From NCBI GenBank assembly GCA_017651185.1, contig JAGCDJ010000049.1, forward strand, positions 54,109-118,108: a stretch of DNA of 64,000 nucleotides. The letters run 5' to 3'. Under the pieces are notes generated by a model. That model was given only the letters and a program-made list of their open reading frames with translations, searched no databases and had not been told where the DNA came from. Both the position numbers and the translations under genes were made by a program. Below, piece after piece: positions 43,384 through 52,446 of this stretch. Position 1 is the first letter of the stretch; each line of letters opens with the position of its first letter. This DNA is from Bacteroidales bacterium (lineage in GTDB: Bacteria; Bacteroidota; Bacteroidia; Bacteroidales; ML635J-15).

Positions 43384-44832
43384 CTAGTTATTAAATGCAT
43401 TACTTAAAACTTCCTTGTCATCGAAATGGTGGCGAACACCTTTTATCTCCTGATAAGTCTCGTGACCTTTGCCTGCCACAAGTATGATGTCGCCCTTCTT
43501 GGCAAGCATACAAGCCGTACGAATTGCCTCTTCGCGACTTGTAATCCTGAGAACCCTGTTCTTCCACTGCGGTTCAACGCCCTTCTGCATATCGTCAAGA
43601 ATATCTTCGGGTTCCTCGTTGCGCGGATTGTCGGAAGTAAGGATGACCTTGTCACTCATTTCGGCGGCTATTGCTGCCATTTCGGGACGCTTCGTCTTGT
43701 CGCGGTTTCCTCCACAACCAACAACTGTTATCAACGTGCCTTCGCCACAGCGGATTTCGTTGATTGTAGAAATCACATTCTGCAAGGCATCTGGCGTATG
43801 AGCATAATCTACAATAGCAGTAACACCTTCCTTGGAACGTATAATCTCGAAACGACCATCGACAGGATGCAATTCGCTCATTGCCTTCAGAACTTCCATT
43901 TTGTCGAAACCAAGCAAAATTGCTGTTCCGTACACTGCCAAAAGGTTGTATGCGTTGAACTTTCCGATGAAGTTCACCCAAACCTCGCTACCATTGATGT
44001 CGAGTTGCATTCCTGCAAAACCGTCCTCAACGATTCTTGCCTTGAAGTCGGCACCCGACAGAAGCGAATATTTGTATTTCTTTGCCTTCGAGTTCTGGTA
44101 CATTATTTCACCGTTGCGGTCATCGATATTGGTAATTGCAAAAGCATCAGCAGGCAACATGGTGAAAAATCCCTGCTTTGCCTTTATGTATTCGGCGAAA
44201 GTCTTGTGGAAATCAAGATGGTCGTGAGTAATGTTCGTGAATATACCGCCAGCGAAAGCCAAACCTGCGATACGGTTCTGCACTACCGAGTGCGAACTTA
44301 CTTCCATAAAGCAGTAGTCGCAACCACATTCAACCATCTTTGCCAAATATCCGTTGAGTTGAAGCGGATCGGGAGTAGTATGGGTTGCGGGAATTACTTC
44401 GGTATCAACAATAACCTTTACCGTCGAGAAAAGACCAACCTTGTAGCCAAGTTTGCGGGTTAAGTTGTACAAAGTTCCTGCAATTGTGGTCTTGCCGTTT
44501 GTACCGGTAACACCTACGAGTTTCAGTTTTGTTGAAGGATTTCCGTAATAGTCGGATGCCAAAATTCCAAGTGCTTCGGATGACGATTCCACCTGAATAT
44601 AACTTACATCATCGTGAAGTTTTTCGGGCATCTTTTCGCAAACTATCATCTTTGCGCCCCTTGAAATTGCAGTTTCAATGTAATCGTGACCATCGGAAGC
44701 AGTTCCGACTATTGCCACGAACATATCACCAGCACCAACCTTACGCGAATCAAATTCAATCTTCTCGAAACCCGACTGCCTTACAACCGAGTTTACCACT
44801 TTCAATTTGTTCAACGAAACATTTATATCCAT
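43384..44832 (-). CDS. murE: UDP-MurNAc-tripeptide ligase MurE (meso-DAP type)
   Basis: A 482-residue Mur ligase: [15 protein letters not shown] site, [29 protein letters not shown], and [14 protein letters not shown]. The DNPR motif is the signature of enzymes that add meso-diaminopimelate rather than L-lysine, so the cell wall is probably of the DAP type. Complete. MurF, which would follow in many genomes, is absent; the next gene is mraY, 6 bases downstream. Confidence 0.97.
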   Translation of the reverse strand: MDINVSLNKLKVVNSVVRQSGFEKIEFDSRKVGAGDMFVAIVGTASDGHDYIETAISRGAKMIVCEKMPEKLHDDVSYIQVESSSEALGILASDYYGNPSTKLKLVGVTGTNGKTTIAGTLYNLTRKLGYKVGLFSTVKVIVDTEVIPATHTTPDPLQLNGYLAKMVECGCDYCFMEVSSHSVVQNRIAGLAFAGGIFTNITHDHLDFHKTFAEYIKAKQGFFTMLPADAFAITNIDDRNGEIMYQNSKAKKYKYSLLSGADFKARIVEDGFAGMQLDINGSEVWVNFIGKFNAYNLLAVYGTAILLGFDKMEVLKAMSELHPVDGRFEIIRSKEGVTAIVDYAHTPDALQNVISTINEIRCGEGTLITVVGCGGNRDKTKRPEMAAIAAEMSDKVILTSDNPRNEEPEDILDDMQKGVEPQWKNRVLRITSREEAIRTACMLAKKGDIILVAGKGHETYQEIKGVRHHFDDKEVLSNAFNN

Positions 44833-44841
44833 CTTGTCTTT

Positions 44842-46974
44842 TTATTTTAAAGTCAAATAAATAGAATCACCTTTTGCAAACACAGTCCCCTGCGACGGCA
44901 CCTGCTGAACAACCCGCCCGCGACCTGAAATCATAACGCGGAGACCGCTTTTTTCAAGAATATCTATAGCATCGGAAGCACCCATATTCCTGACATCTGG
45001 AATAATGGTTCCGTTTTCGGGCGAATACGGTGCAAAATTTTCCTTTTCACCAGCCAAATCCTTGAACCTTATCCATTTTACAGTCGAGAAATTATCAATA
45101 TTTGTAGGTATGTCTAATATTTGGCACACGCTCTGTATACTCTCACGCTTTCCCGACTTGCTATGCGGAATATGTGCCACTGGGTCGTCGTTCACCTCAT
45201 CGGCAACTGCCTTTGTGTCTATCGAATAGATTTTGTCTGCAATTTTTCGGAACACGTTTCCTGCCACAACATTTCCGTAAATACTTCCCTCCGACGGATT
45301 GTAAATTGAAACTATGCAGGAATATTCCGGCTTATCGGCGGGGAAATATCCAACGAAAGACGCGTGGTATGTTACCTTCTGACCATTTTTGCCATAGTTC
45401 ATCTGTGCTGTTCCTGTTTTTCCTGCAATCGGATAATTCTCATTCTTAAGGTTGGTTGCAGTTCCATTCTGAACAACACCTTCGAGCATACGCTTTACCG
45501 CCTCAATAGTCTTGTGCGAACAAATCTGCTGGTCTATTACATGCGGTTCAAACTGATCCACCATTTCGCCACGGTACGAAAGTCCTTCGACAAACATTGG
45601 ACGAACAAGTTTTCCGTCGTTTGCAATGGCATTGTAAAATGCAAGCATCTGAAGAGGCGTTATAGTAACTTCATAGCCGTATGCCATCTGTGGCAACGAG
45701 ATTCCCGACCATCCGTTAGGACCTTCAGCAGGTTCGTGTATTACAGGTTTCGCCTCGCCCTTGAGTTCGATTCCCAAAGGTTCGTTCAGATGCAGGCGCT
45801 TGAGTCCGTCTACGAACTTCTGCTGCTGATGCTTGTAGTTGTCGTATACGAAGCGTGCTGTTCCTACATTCGACGAAGTCTCTATTATCCTCTGTACCGA
45901 AAGCCAAGTGCTGTCGGGTTTATGCGAGTCCTTTATTGTCTTGGAATAGTATGTGTCTACACCATTGCCAACTTTCACCATAGTTTCGGGTGTGATGTAT
46001 CCATCCTCCATCGCAACTATCGCCGATGCTATCTTGAAAGTAGAGCCCGGATCGGCAGCACGACCGCCAGTCGACAAGTTTCCTACGGCATAATTAAAGT
46101 TCTCGTAGAAATTATTGCTTGAGTCGCGCATTAGATTTGCCATTGCCCTAACCTTTCCGGTTGCGACCTCCATGACGACTACCGTGCCATACTGTGCCGA
46201 ATGCTGAAGCATCTGACTTTCGAGTTCTGTTTCGGCAATGTCCTGCAAACTTATATCGATTGTCGTTATAAGGTCCTTGCCGTCCACTGGATTTATATAG
46301 TCGGCAGAGTTTTCAATCGGCACCCACACATCCTTCGACACTTTCTGGAAAGCAGCATAGCCCTCAACTCCTGAAAGTATGCTGTCGTAACTGAACTCAA
46401 GTCCATAATGACCCTTTTCGCTTGCTTCGCCGATGGTACGACGAGCCAACTTGCCAAAAGGTTTTTCTCGCTCGTATATTTCGGTAGAATAGAAACCTGC
46501 ACGATACTTACCTCTGCGCAGGAACGGAAACTTCTTCATCTCCTCGTACTGCAGGAAAGTAACACGTTTCTTTATGCAGTAACTGCGACTTCCCTTGTTC
46601 TTGGCTTCCCTGATTTCTTTCCTATATGTATCTTTGGTCTTGTTGCCAAACAAATTTGCGAGACAAATGCTCAACGAATCGATTTCTGCATCGAACAAGG
46701 AATCAGACATTGACCTAACGCCCTGACAAGCAAGGTCTAGATAGGTATCGTAGTAGCATACCGAAGTTGCCAGCAACTTACCGTCGCTCGAATATATATT
46801 GCCTCGCTTCGGCTTGATTGTTTTTGTCCTGATATATTCGTTCTCCTTGTCTTCGCTTGGTGTTGCTATCTGCAACTGGATGATACGGCCTATCACCACT
46901 AACGCCACCAAAATGGAGAGCGCGAGAAACACAAACGAGTTCCTGATGGTAATATTGTTCTTACTCTTTTTCAT
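44842..46974 (-). CDS. ftsI: Septal transpeptidase FtsI (PBP) with PASTA domain
   Basis: A 710-residue class B penicillin-binding protein: one N-terminal TM (FVFLALSILVALVVIGRIIQL, in part), dimerisation domain, and transpeptidase with S-T-F-K (GSTFKIASAI), SSN (ETSSNVG), and KTG (AGKTGTAQM). A single C-terminal PASTA domain (PDVRNMGASDAIDILEKSG, then VPSQGTVFAKGD) is present, which E. coli FtsI lacks. It crosslinks septal peptidoglycan in the periplasm. Starts within the last bases of ftsL (ATGA). Confidence 0.96.
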   Translation of the reverse strand: MKKSKNNITIRNSFVFLALSILVALVVIGRIIQLQIATPSEDKENEYIRTKTIKPKRGNIYSSDGKLLATSVCYYDTYLDLACQGVRSMSDSLFDAEIDSLSICLANLFGNKTKDTYRKEIREAKNKGSRSYCIKKRVTFLQYEEMKKFPFLRRGKYRAGFYSTEIYEREKPFGKLARRTIGEASEKGHYGLEFSYDSILSGVEGYAAFQKVSKDVWVPIENSADYINPVDGKDLITTIDISLQDIAETELESQMLQHSAQYGTVVVMEVATGKVRAMANLMRDSSNNFYENFNYAVGNLSTGGRAADPGSTFKIASAIVAMEDGYITPETMVKVGNGVDTYYSKTIKDSHKPDSTWLSVQRIIETSSNVGTARFVYDNYKHQQQKFVDGLKRLHLNEPLGIELKGEAKPVIHEPAEGPNGWSGISLPQMAYGYEVTITPLQMLAFYNAIANDGKLVRPMFVEGLSYRGEMVDQFEPHVIDQQICSHKTIEAVKRMLEGVVQNGTATNLKNENYPIAGKTGTAQMNYGKNGQKVTYHASFVGYFPADKPEYSCIVSIYNPSEGSIYGNVVAGNVFRKIADKIYSIDTKAVADEVNDDPVAHIPHSKSGKRESIQSVCQILDIPTNIDNFSTVKWIRFKDLAGEKENFAPYSPENGTIIPDVRNMGASDAIDILEKSGLRVMISGRGRVVQQVPSQGTVFAKGDSIYLTLK

Positions 46975-47327
46975 TTTTTCTTTTTTCTATGTACAGACTG
47001 ATTTGGTTTATATATGATTTTGTGCGGCGGACACTTCGATTCCTCAAGAGTCGAGCCCTTTGCCTTCAGAAGCGACATTACGCTGTTGCGGCGATTTGTC
47101 TTCTTCAGCAGTTCCGACTGTATAGCAACGCCCTCGGCACGAAGTTTCTCGATGCGTTCCTCCGACTTGTTTATCTCACGATAGATATATATTGCATGAA
47201 AATGATTGACCACGTACAGCAAGGCAAGAAGAAACGCCAACCCCACAATAGCGACACGCCTTTTGGTGATCTTCGACATCAGGACTTCACCCGACAACAC
47301 ACTGCGTACTCCCTTAATGAAATCCAT
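46971..47327 (-). CDS. ftsL: FtsL-like division protein
   Basis: A 118-residue bitopic protein: short cytoplasmic N-terminus, one TM (VAIVGLAFLLALLYVVNHFHA in part) and a coiled-coil (INKSEERIEKLRAEGVAIQSEL in part). Sequence is poorly conserved, but size, topology and position between rsmH and ftsI identify it. It stabilises the FtsQ-FtsL-FtsB bridge; no ftsB gene is seen here. Confidence 0.88.
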   Translation of the reverse strand: MDFIKGVRSVLSGEVLMSKITKRRVAIVGLAFLLALLYVVNHFHAIYIYREINKSEERIEKLRAEGVAIQSELLKKTNRRNSVMSLLKAKGSTLEESKCPPHKIIYKPNQSVHRKKKK

Positions 47328-47330
47328 GTC

Positions 47331-48233
47331 CTAAACCCTTTCTGCTATTCTTAATTTTGCCGACTTCGCACGCGGATTCATCTCCACTTCGTCGTCGCAT
47401 GGAACAATAACCTGCCTATTTACCGGTTTCAATGACAAATCGGCACGGCCAAACACATCGCGCTCGTCGTTACCGTCGACATTTCCAGTACGGATGAGAT
47501 TTTTCACCAACCTATCCTCCATCGAATGGTAGGAAATTACCGATAATCGACCTCCCTTTGCAAGCACCTGCGGAACGGCTGTCAGAAAATCGCCAAGCGA
47601 AGCAATTTCATCGTTAACCTCTATACGCAACGCCTGAAATATCTGCGCATAATATTTTATCTCACGGTTTTTCGGCGCAAATGGTTCAAGGAACTTAACA
47701 AAATCGTCAATGTCGCCGAACTGCTCAGTCTCACGGCGCAGCAATATCGATTTCACCAGACGACCAACATTCTGCACATCGCAGTAGTTGCGGAAAATGC
47801 GGAACAAATCGTCCTCGGTGGCAGAATTAAGCACATCGGCGGCAGTACGCGACGACTGCTCCGACATACGCATATCAAGTTTTCCGCCCATACGGAACGA
47901 AAAACCACGTTCTGCCACATCAAACTGATGCGAAGAAACGCCAAGGTCGGCAAGAACACCATCAACCTTTTCTATACCGTAGTAATCAAGATAATTGCGC
48001 AGATAACGATAATTTCCGAAAACAAGTTTCAGTCGATTATCTTCTATTTTGTTATTGTGAGCATCACTGTCTCGGTCTATTGAAACAAGAGTTCCCTTGT
48101 TCGACAAGCGCGACAAGATTTCTGCCGAATGTCCGCCTCCGCCAAAAGTAGCGTCAACATAGACACCGTCGGGGTTGATGTTCAGACCATCAACGCTCTC
48201 CCTCAACAGTACCGGCACGTGATATTCACTCAT
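47331..48233 (-). CDS. rsmH: 16S rRNA m4C1402 methyltransferase RsmH
   Basis: A 300-residue SAM-dependent methyltransferase (HVPVLLRESVDGL, DATFGGGGHSAEIL, LADLGVSSHQFD, SYHSMEDRLVKN, PRAKSAKLRIAERV). It N4-methylates C1402 in the decoding centre of 16S rRNA. Second gene of the dcw operon, overlapping mraZ by 4 bases. Confidence 0.97.
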   Translation of the reverse strand: MSEYHVPVLLRESVDGLNINPDGVYVDATFGGGGHSAEILSRLSNKGTLVSIDRDSDAHNNKIEDNRLKLVFGNYRYLRNYLDYYGIEKVDGVLADLGVSSHQFDVAERGFSFRMGGKLDMRMSEQSSRTAADVLNSATEDDLFRIFRNYCDVQNVGRLVKSILLRRETEQFGDIDDFVKFLEPFAPKNREIKYYAQIFQALRIEVNDEIASLGDFLTAVPQVLAKGGRLSVISYHSMEDRLVKNLIRTGNVDGNDERDVFGRADLSLKPVNRQVIVPCDDEVEMNPRAKSAKLRIAERV

Positions 48234-48700
48234 TTGCTTTCCTCCGATTTTTTATCGTCACCGCCAAGAAGTTCTTCTGTAAGTTGCTCAACATCTTCAC
48301 CGCGCAACGCTCTCTCAATGTAAAGAGTCTTACACCAAATCTCCACCTTGCCCTCCTGACCCGCAAAAATCAACTCCTTCTCATCACCGATATATTCGAG
48401 CAACGCCTTCGGAATCAAAAAACGGCTGTTGTTGTCAAGATAAACCTCGGCAGAGCCGCGATACAACTCACGCAACAAAAGTGCATGCCTACGATTGAAC
48501 GGATTGAGCTTATTCCTCAAAAATTCCGTATAACGGTTCCACTCACTCATAGTATAAAGCACCAAGCATTTTTCGTAAACATCACGTTTGAGGATGAACG
48601 CAGCCCCCTGCTCCTCTTCGGGAACCTGCCGCTTCAACTGCGAAGGGAAAATAACCCTGCACTTGTTATCCAGCTTGCTTACGTAATCACCTACAAACAT
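48230..48700 (-). CDS. mraZ: Transcriptional regulator MraZ
   Basis: A 156-residue protein of the AbrB-like MraZ family: two tandem DxxxR motifs in SKLDNKCRVIFPSQL and LDNNSRFLIPKALL. It represses the dcw operon by binding TGGGN repeats upstream. Here such repeats lie directly before its own promoter, so autoregulation is well supported. First gene of the operon. Confidence 0.96.
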   Translation of the reverse strand: MFVGDYVSKLDNKCRVIFPSQLKRQVPEEEQGAAFILKRDVYEKCLVLYTMSEWNRYTEFLRNKLNPFNRRHALLLRELYRGSAEVYLDNNSRFLIPKALLEYIGDEKELIFAGQEGKVEIWCKTLYIERALRGEDVEQLTEELLGGDDKKSEESK

Positions 48701-48724
48701 AATCTACATTTTCAAAATTCGGCG

Positions 48725-48776
48725 CAAAGTTAAATATAATTTCCCACTTTAGAACACTATCACCCATTCTTTCCCA
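48725..48776 (-). promoter_or_regulatory. mraZ (dcw) promoter with MraZ box array
   Basis: On the minus strand TAACTTTG (48725-48732) is a -7 motif, about 25 bases from the mraZ ATG. Just upstream come four units at exact 10-base spacing: TGGGA (48772-48776), TGGGT (48762-48766), a degenerate TGTTC (48752-48756), and TGGGA (48742-48746). MraZ in E. coli and other bacteria binds direct TGGGN repeats with 10-base period. The array overlaps the -33 region, consistent with repression. Confidence 0.75.
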
Positions 48777-48851
48777 CCGAATGTTAATAACTTAATTGCG
48801 ATTTTTCAGCAATATATTGATTATAAATGAATTACAAAAGAAACCAAGTTA

Positions 48852-48953
48852 TTAACTATCGACCACTTTTATGAAACTTTTCCCACCAAACGATGCAAGT
48901 GCCTGATAAAGCGCACCAACCGCATCACTTTGCAGAAATTTAATCGCAATCAT
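48852..48953 (-). CDS. Possible 33-residue small ORF (uncertain)
   Basis: An ATG at 48953 opens a 33-codon frame (MIAIKFLQSDAVGALYQA, then LASFGGKSFIKVVDS) ending at 48852. The same frame is open further upstream, across the holB promoter and start. Residue composition looks protein-like but no family is recognised. It may be the remnant 3' end of a lost gene or chance. The rest of the mraZ-holB gap (48777-49009) shows only an isolated TGGGA at 48881-48885 (read on the minus strand) and the holB promoter. Confidence 0.2.
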   Translation of the reverse strand: MIAIKFLQSDAVGALYQALASFGGKSFIKVVDS

Positions 48954-48977
48954 GCCTCTTAAATCTGGATTTTTATT

Positions 48978-48985
48978 TATTTTTG
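48978..48985 (+). promoter_or_regulatory. -7 promoter motif of the holB operon
   Basis: TATTTTTG, 24 bases before the ATG at 49010. Confidence 0.5.
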
Positions 48986-49009
48986 CAGTTTGTTTCAGAT
49001 TTTTTAGGA

Positions 49010-50131
49010 ATGAGATTCAAAGATGTCATAGGACAGGACGAAATAAAGGGCAAACTTGTGCAGGCCTTCAAAGAAAACCGCGTAAGTCACAGCTACTTGT
49101 TTTACGGCGCACCAGGCGTTGGAAAGATGGCGCTGGCAATAGCTTTCGCCCAGTACCTTTCGTGCGAAAACAAGGGCGAAAACGACAGTTGCGGCGTTTG
49201 CCCAAGTTGCCTAAAATACCAGAAACTCGTCCATCCCGATTTGCATTTTGTATTCCCATATATCACACAAGGTTCGCAAAACAAGGCCACTAGCGACACC
49301 TACATCGACCTGTGGAGACCAATGGTTAACAAAAGTCCTTATTTCTCTTACCGAGACTGGACAAACAACCTGCAAAGCGAGAACAAGCAGTGCATGATAT
49401 ATGCAGCCGAATCGGAATCGATAATAAAGAAAATAAGCCTCAAGACCTACGAATCGGACTACAAGGTAATGATAATCTGGCTGCCCGAAAAAATGAACAC
49501 CGAGTGCGCCAACAAGATTCTGAAAATTCTCGAAGAACCACCTCACAACACCGTGTTCCTGCTCGTTAGCAACAACCGCGAGGACATTCTGCCGACAATA
49601 CAGTCGCGCACACAACCTATAAAAGTCCTCGGAATCGCCGACGAACCGCTGAAACAAGCGCTTGTTGAAAAATACGGCATCAGCGAAGAAGAAGCCAACG
49701 ATGTCGTTAAAATTAGCAACGGCAGTTTCCTCGAAGCCAGACAACAACTCGAACACGACGAAGAAAACGAATTCAACTTCGAGAACTTCATTTCGCTGAT
49801 GAGACTTTGCTATTCCAAAAACATAACTGAGACACTAGAATTTGCAAAGAACATTTCAAAACTTTCGCGCGAAAGGCAGAAAAGTTTCCTCAACTACTGC
49901 CTTATAATGGTAAGGGAAAACTTTGCATTCAACGTTAACAGAAAAACGGCCTACCTTACCAAGGACGAGGAAAATTTCTCGGGAAAATTTGCAAGGTTCA
50001 TCAACCAGCGCAATGCAAACGACTTCATGACAATTTTAAACACAGCATACTACCAGATTGAACGCAACGGCAACTCGGAGATAATTTTTGCCGACACCGC
50101 GTTCAACATAATGAGAATAATACGCAAATAA
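49010..50131 (+). CDS. holB: DNA polymerase III delta' subunit-like clamp-loader protein
   Basis: About 373 residues of AAA+ clamp-loader fold: P-loop-like GAPGVGKMALAIA (Met in place of the Ser/Thr that binds the metal, so probably not an active ATPase, as is usual for delta'), then a four-cysteine zinc module (CENKGENDSCGVCPSC) and HPDLHFV. It is part of the clamp loader, which places the sliding clamp on DNA. I choose the ATG at 49010 (MRFKDVIGQ) over the TTG at 48983, which overlaps the promoter. Leads a plus-strand operon; ricT starts 1 base after it. Confidence 0.93.
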   Translation: MRFKDVIGQDEIKGKLVQAFKENRVSHSYLFYGAPGVGKMALAIAFAQYLSCENKGENDSCGVCPSCLKYQKLVHPDLHFVFPYITQGSQNKATSDTYIDLWRPMVNKSPYFSYRDWTNNLQSENKQCMIYAAESESIIKKISLKTYESDYKVMIIWLPEKMNTECANKILKILEEPPHNTVFLLVSNNREDILPTIQSRTQPIKVLGIADEPLKQALVEKYGISEEEANDVVKISNGSFLEARQQLEHDEENEFNFENFISLMRLCYSKNITETLEFAKNISKLSRERQKSFLNYCLIMVRENFAFNVNRKTAYLTKDEENFSGKFARFINQRNANDFMTILNTAYYQIERNGNSEIIFADTAFNIMRIIRK

Positions 50132-50132
50132 C

Positions 50133-51338
50133 ATGGAAGACAGAATTATAAATACACCTTTGGACAACTGCGACGATGCAAATTGCACGTTTTCCGCAAA
50201 AGGATGCTGCAATAAGCTCGACGTATACGACTGGCTTGCCGACATAAACGACCCGCTGGCACAATCAAGGTATGTCGAAGTAAGGTTCAAGAACACCAGA
50301 AAGGGCATCTACGAAAATAACCTCGACCTGCCTCTGCAAGTAGGCGACATAGTAGCGGTCGAATCATCACCCGGACACGACATCGGAATTGTCTCGGCAA
50401 TCGGGCAAATCGCCTGCTACCAGATGAAAAAGATAAAGAACCTCAGACTGGCCGAGGTAAAGAAAATATACCGCAAGGCACGTGCCAACGACATCAAGAA
50501 ATGGCAGGAAGCAATCGCACTTGAACGCCCGACAATGCTCCGCACTCGCGAACTCGCCGAGGAACTGAACCTGTCGATGAAAATTGGCGACACCGAATTC
50601 CAAGGCGACAAGACCAAGGCAATATTCTACTACATAGCCGAAGAGCGCGTCGATTTCCGCGAACTTATCAAGCGAATGGCAGAAGAATTTCACATCCGCA
50701 TAGAGATGAAGCAGATAGGCGCACGGCAGGAAGCAGGCAGAATCGGTGGCATAGGTCCATGCGGTCGCGAACTTTGCTGCACTACCTGGATGTCGGACTT
50801 CAACTCGGTATCGACAAACTCGGCACGATTGCAGGAACTTACGCTTAATCCACAGAAGTTGGCAGGACAGTGCAGCAAACTGAAATGCTGCCTCAACTAC
50901 GAACTCGGCGTTTATCTGGATGCTCGCAAGGACTTCCCCGAAAACGCTTCTGTTTTGCGCACCAAGGAAGGCGATGCCCACCACATCAAGAACGACATAT
51001 TCAAGAAGCAGATGTACTACGAAGTACGCATCAACGACATCCCAACTATCAAGATTTTAGATGTGGACACCGTAAAGGACATCCTCGAACAAAACAGGAA
51101 AGGAATACTGCCCGAAAACGTATTCGAGATGGAAAAGACCGGTTCGCGCTCGATTTCATACACAGATGAACTCAACTCCGAAAGCATAACCAGGTTCGAC
51201 AAGGCAAAGAAACCGAAGCAGAAAAACAAGAACCGCAACAAGAACAACAGGAAACCTGGAAAACCACAGGACGGTCAGCAAAAGACTGCCGAAGACACTA
51301 AACCAGCAAAGGACACCAATAAAAAGGAACAGGAATGA
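50133..51338 (+). CDS. ricT: PSP1-domain protein RicT (YaaT)
   Basis: A 401-residue protein with a PSP1 core (VGDIVAVESSPGHDIGIVSA, FYYIAEERVDFRELIKRMAEEF in part). Conserved cysteines for a [4Fe-4S] cluster appear in CGRELCCTTWM and CSKLKCCLNYE. RicT in Bacillus works with RicA and RicF in RNA processing; in Bacteroidetes its partner is not defined. A Lys/Asn-rich C-terminal tail (about 360-401) may bind nucleic acid. Its stop codon overlaps the gldH start by 4 bases. Confidence 0.9.
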   Translation: MEDRIINTPLDNCDDANCTFSAKGCCNKLDVYDWLADINDPLAQSRYVEVRFKNTRKGIYENNLDLPLQVGDIVAVESSPGHDIGIVSAIGQIACYQMKKIKNLRLAEVKKIYRKARANDIKKWQEAIALERPTMLRTRELAEELNLSMKIGDTEFQGDKTKAIFYYIAEERVDFRELIKRMAEEFHIRIEMKQIGARQEAGRIGGIGPCGRELCCTTWMSDFNSVSTNSARLQELTLNPQKLAGQCSKLKCCLNYELGVYLDARKDFPENASVLRTKEGDAHHIKNDIFKKQMYYEVRINDIPTIKILDVDTVKDILEQNRKGILPENVFEMEKTGSRSISYTDELNSESITRFDKAKKPKQKNKNRNKNNRKPGKPQDGQQKTAEDTKPAKDTNKKEQE

Positions 51339-51814
51339 GAAATTGCATTTTATTCATAACCATAGCATTAGCAGCAATAGTCCTTGCATCGTGCGACAGC
51401 AACAAGGTTTACGAGGAATATGTTGAAATAGAGGACTATACATGGAACTCATCGAAACCGCTTAATTTCGAGTTCGACATTACCGACACAACCGCCATGC
51501 ACGACATATATATAAATGTCCGCCATGCAAACCAGTACCCATACAGCAACCTGTGGCTTTTCATAAACTCATGGTCCCCAAGTGGTTTCAAAGCCGTAGA
51601 TACTGTTGAATGCCAACTTGCCGACGAGCATGGCAAATGGACGGGAAGCGGACTGGGCGACATCTGGGACAACCAGATACTATGGAAAAAAAATGTCAGA
51701 TTTGCTACCGCTGGACACTACCACATAGAATACAACCAAGCCATGCGTACCGACAATCTGGTGGGAATAATGGACATGGGACTGCGCGTTGAAATTGCCG
51801 ACGACGAGGAATAA
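51335..51814 (+). CDS. gldH: Gliding motility lipoprotein GldH
   Basis: A 159-residue lipoprotein: signal peptide with lipobox LASC (Cys at about 20), and the GldH hallmark pattern YVEIEDYTWNSSKPLNFEF, RHANQYPYSNLWLFI, SGLGDIWDNQILW. GldH was found as a gliding protein in Flavobacterium but occurs in many non-gliding Bacteroidetes. It lies in the envelope, facing the periplasm. Neighbours holB-ricT-gldH are a familiar order in the group. Confidence 0.92.
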   Translation: MRNCILFITIALAAIVLASCDSNKVYEEYVEIEDYTWNSSKPLNFEFDITDTTAMHDIYINVRHANQYPYSNLWLFINSWSPSGFKAVDTVECQLADEHGKWTGSGLGDIWDNQILWKKNVRFATAGHYHIEYNQAMRTDNLVGIMDMGLRVEIADDEE

Positions 51815-51816
51815 CA

Positions 51817-52446
51817 ATGAACTGTCCGCTGTGCAACATACAAACCGAAAATTCTTTCTCCGCAAACGGTCGGACATATCACCGCTGCGGCAATTGTGGA
51901 CTTGTATATATGGACGAAAAAGACCGTCTGGATGCCAATGATGAAAAAACGCGCTATTCGTATCATCAGAACAGCATCGACAACGAAGGATATGTCCAAT
52001 TCCTTAACCGCATAATCGAACCAGCAATGCAATACCTTTCAGTTGGAATGTCGGGCATTGACTACGGATGCGGTCCAAATCCTGTTTTAGCGCAACTGAC
52101 TGAAAGAAACGGACTAAAATGCGACTACTACGACCCGTTCTTCTTCCCAGAAATAAATACGGGAAAGAAATACGATTTTGTTTTTGCAACCGAATGCTTC
52201 GAACATTTTTTCAGTCCGGCAAACGAACTTAAACGTATTTGCAGCATACTGAACAAAGGCGGAATACTTGGCATAATGACAGAATTTGTCACCGACATCA
52301 CCGACTTCGACAAATGGTACTACAAGAACGACCCTACACATGTGTGCTTCTACAAAAGCAAAAGCATTGGATATATATGTGAAACATACGGATTCAACGA
52401 ACTTTACAACGACAAACAAAGAGTAATAATATTGAAAAAATCATGA
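51817..52446 (+). CDS. Class I SAM methyltransferase with N-terminal zinc ribbon
   Basis: A 209-residue protein. CPLCNIQTENSF and CGNCGLVYMD form a C2C2 zinc ribbon (residues 3-30), and IDYGCGPNPVL is the SAM-binding glycine loop. The rest follows the YDFVFATECFEHF pattern of type 11 methyltransferases. Similar proteins methylate small molecules or sugars; the substrate is unknown. It overlaps the next gene, a nucleotide-sugar dehydratase, by 4 bases, suggesting a sugar or surface polymer target. Confidence 0.85.
   Translation: MNCPLCNIQTENSFSANGRTYHRCGNCGLVYMDEKDRLDANDEKTRYSYHQNSIDNEGYVQFLNRIIEPAMQYLSVGMSGIDYGCGPNPVLAQLTERNGLKCDYYDPFFFPEINTGKKYDFVFATECFEHFFSPANELKRICSILNKGGILGIMTEFVTDITDFDKWYYKNDPTHVCFYKSKSIGYICETYGFNELYNDKQRVIILKKS

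Noticed and set aside
43426..44463. A 345-codon open frame on the plus strand opposite murE
   Set aside because: It lies wholly antisense to a clear murE with all ligase motifs. Its translation has no recognisable domain and is rich in Cys, His and Phe, as typical for reverse-strand shadows.
48881..48885. Single TGGGA upstream as part of the MraZ array
   Set aside because: It stands over 100 bases from the periodic array and without a partner at 10-base spacing.
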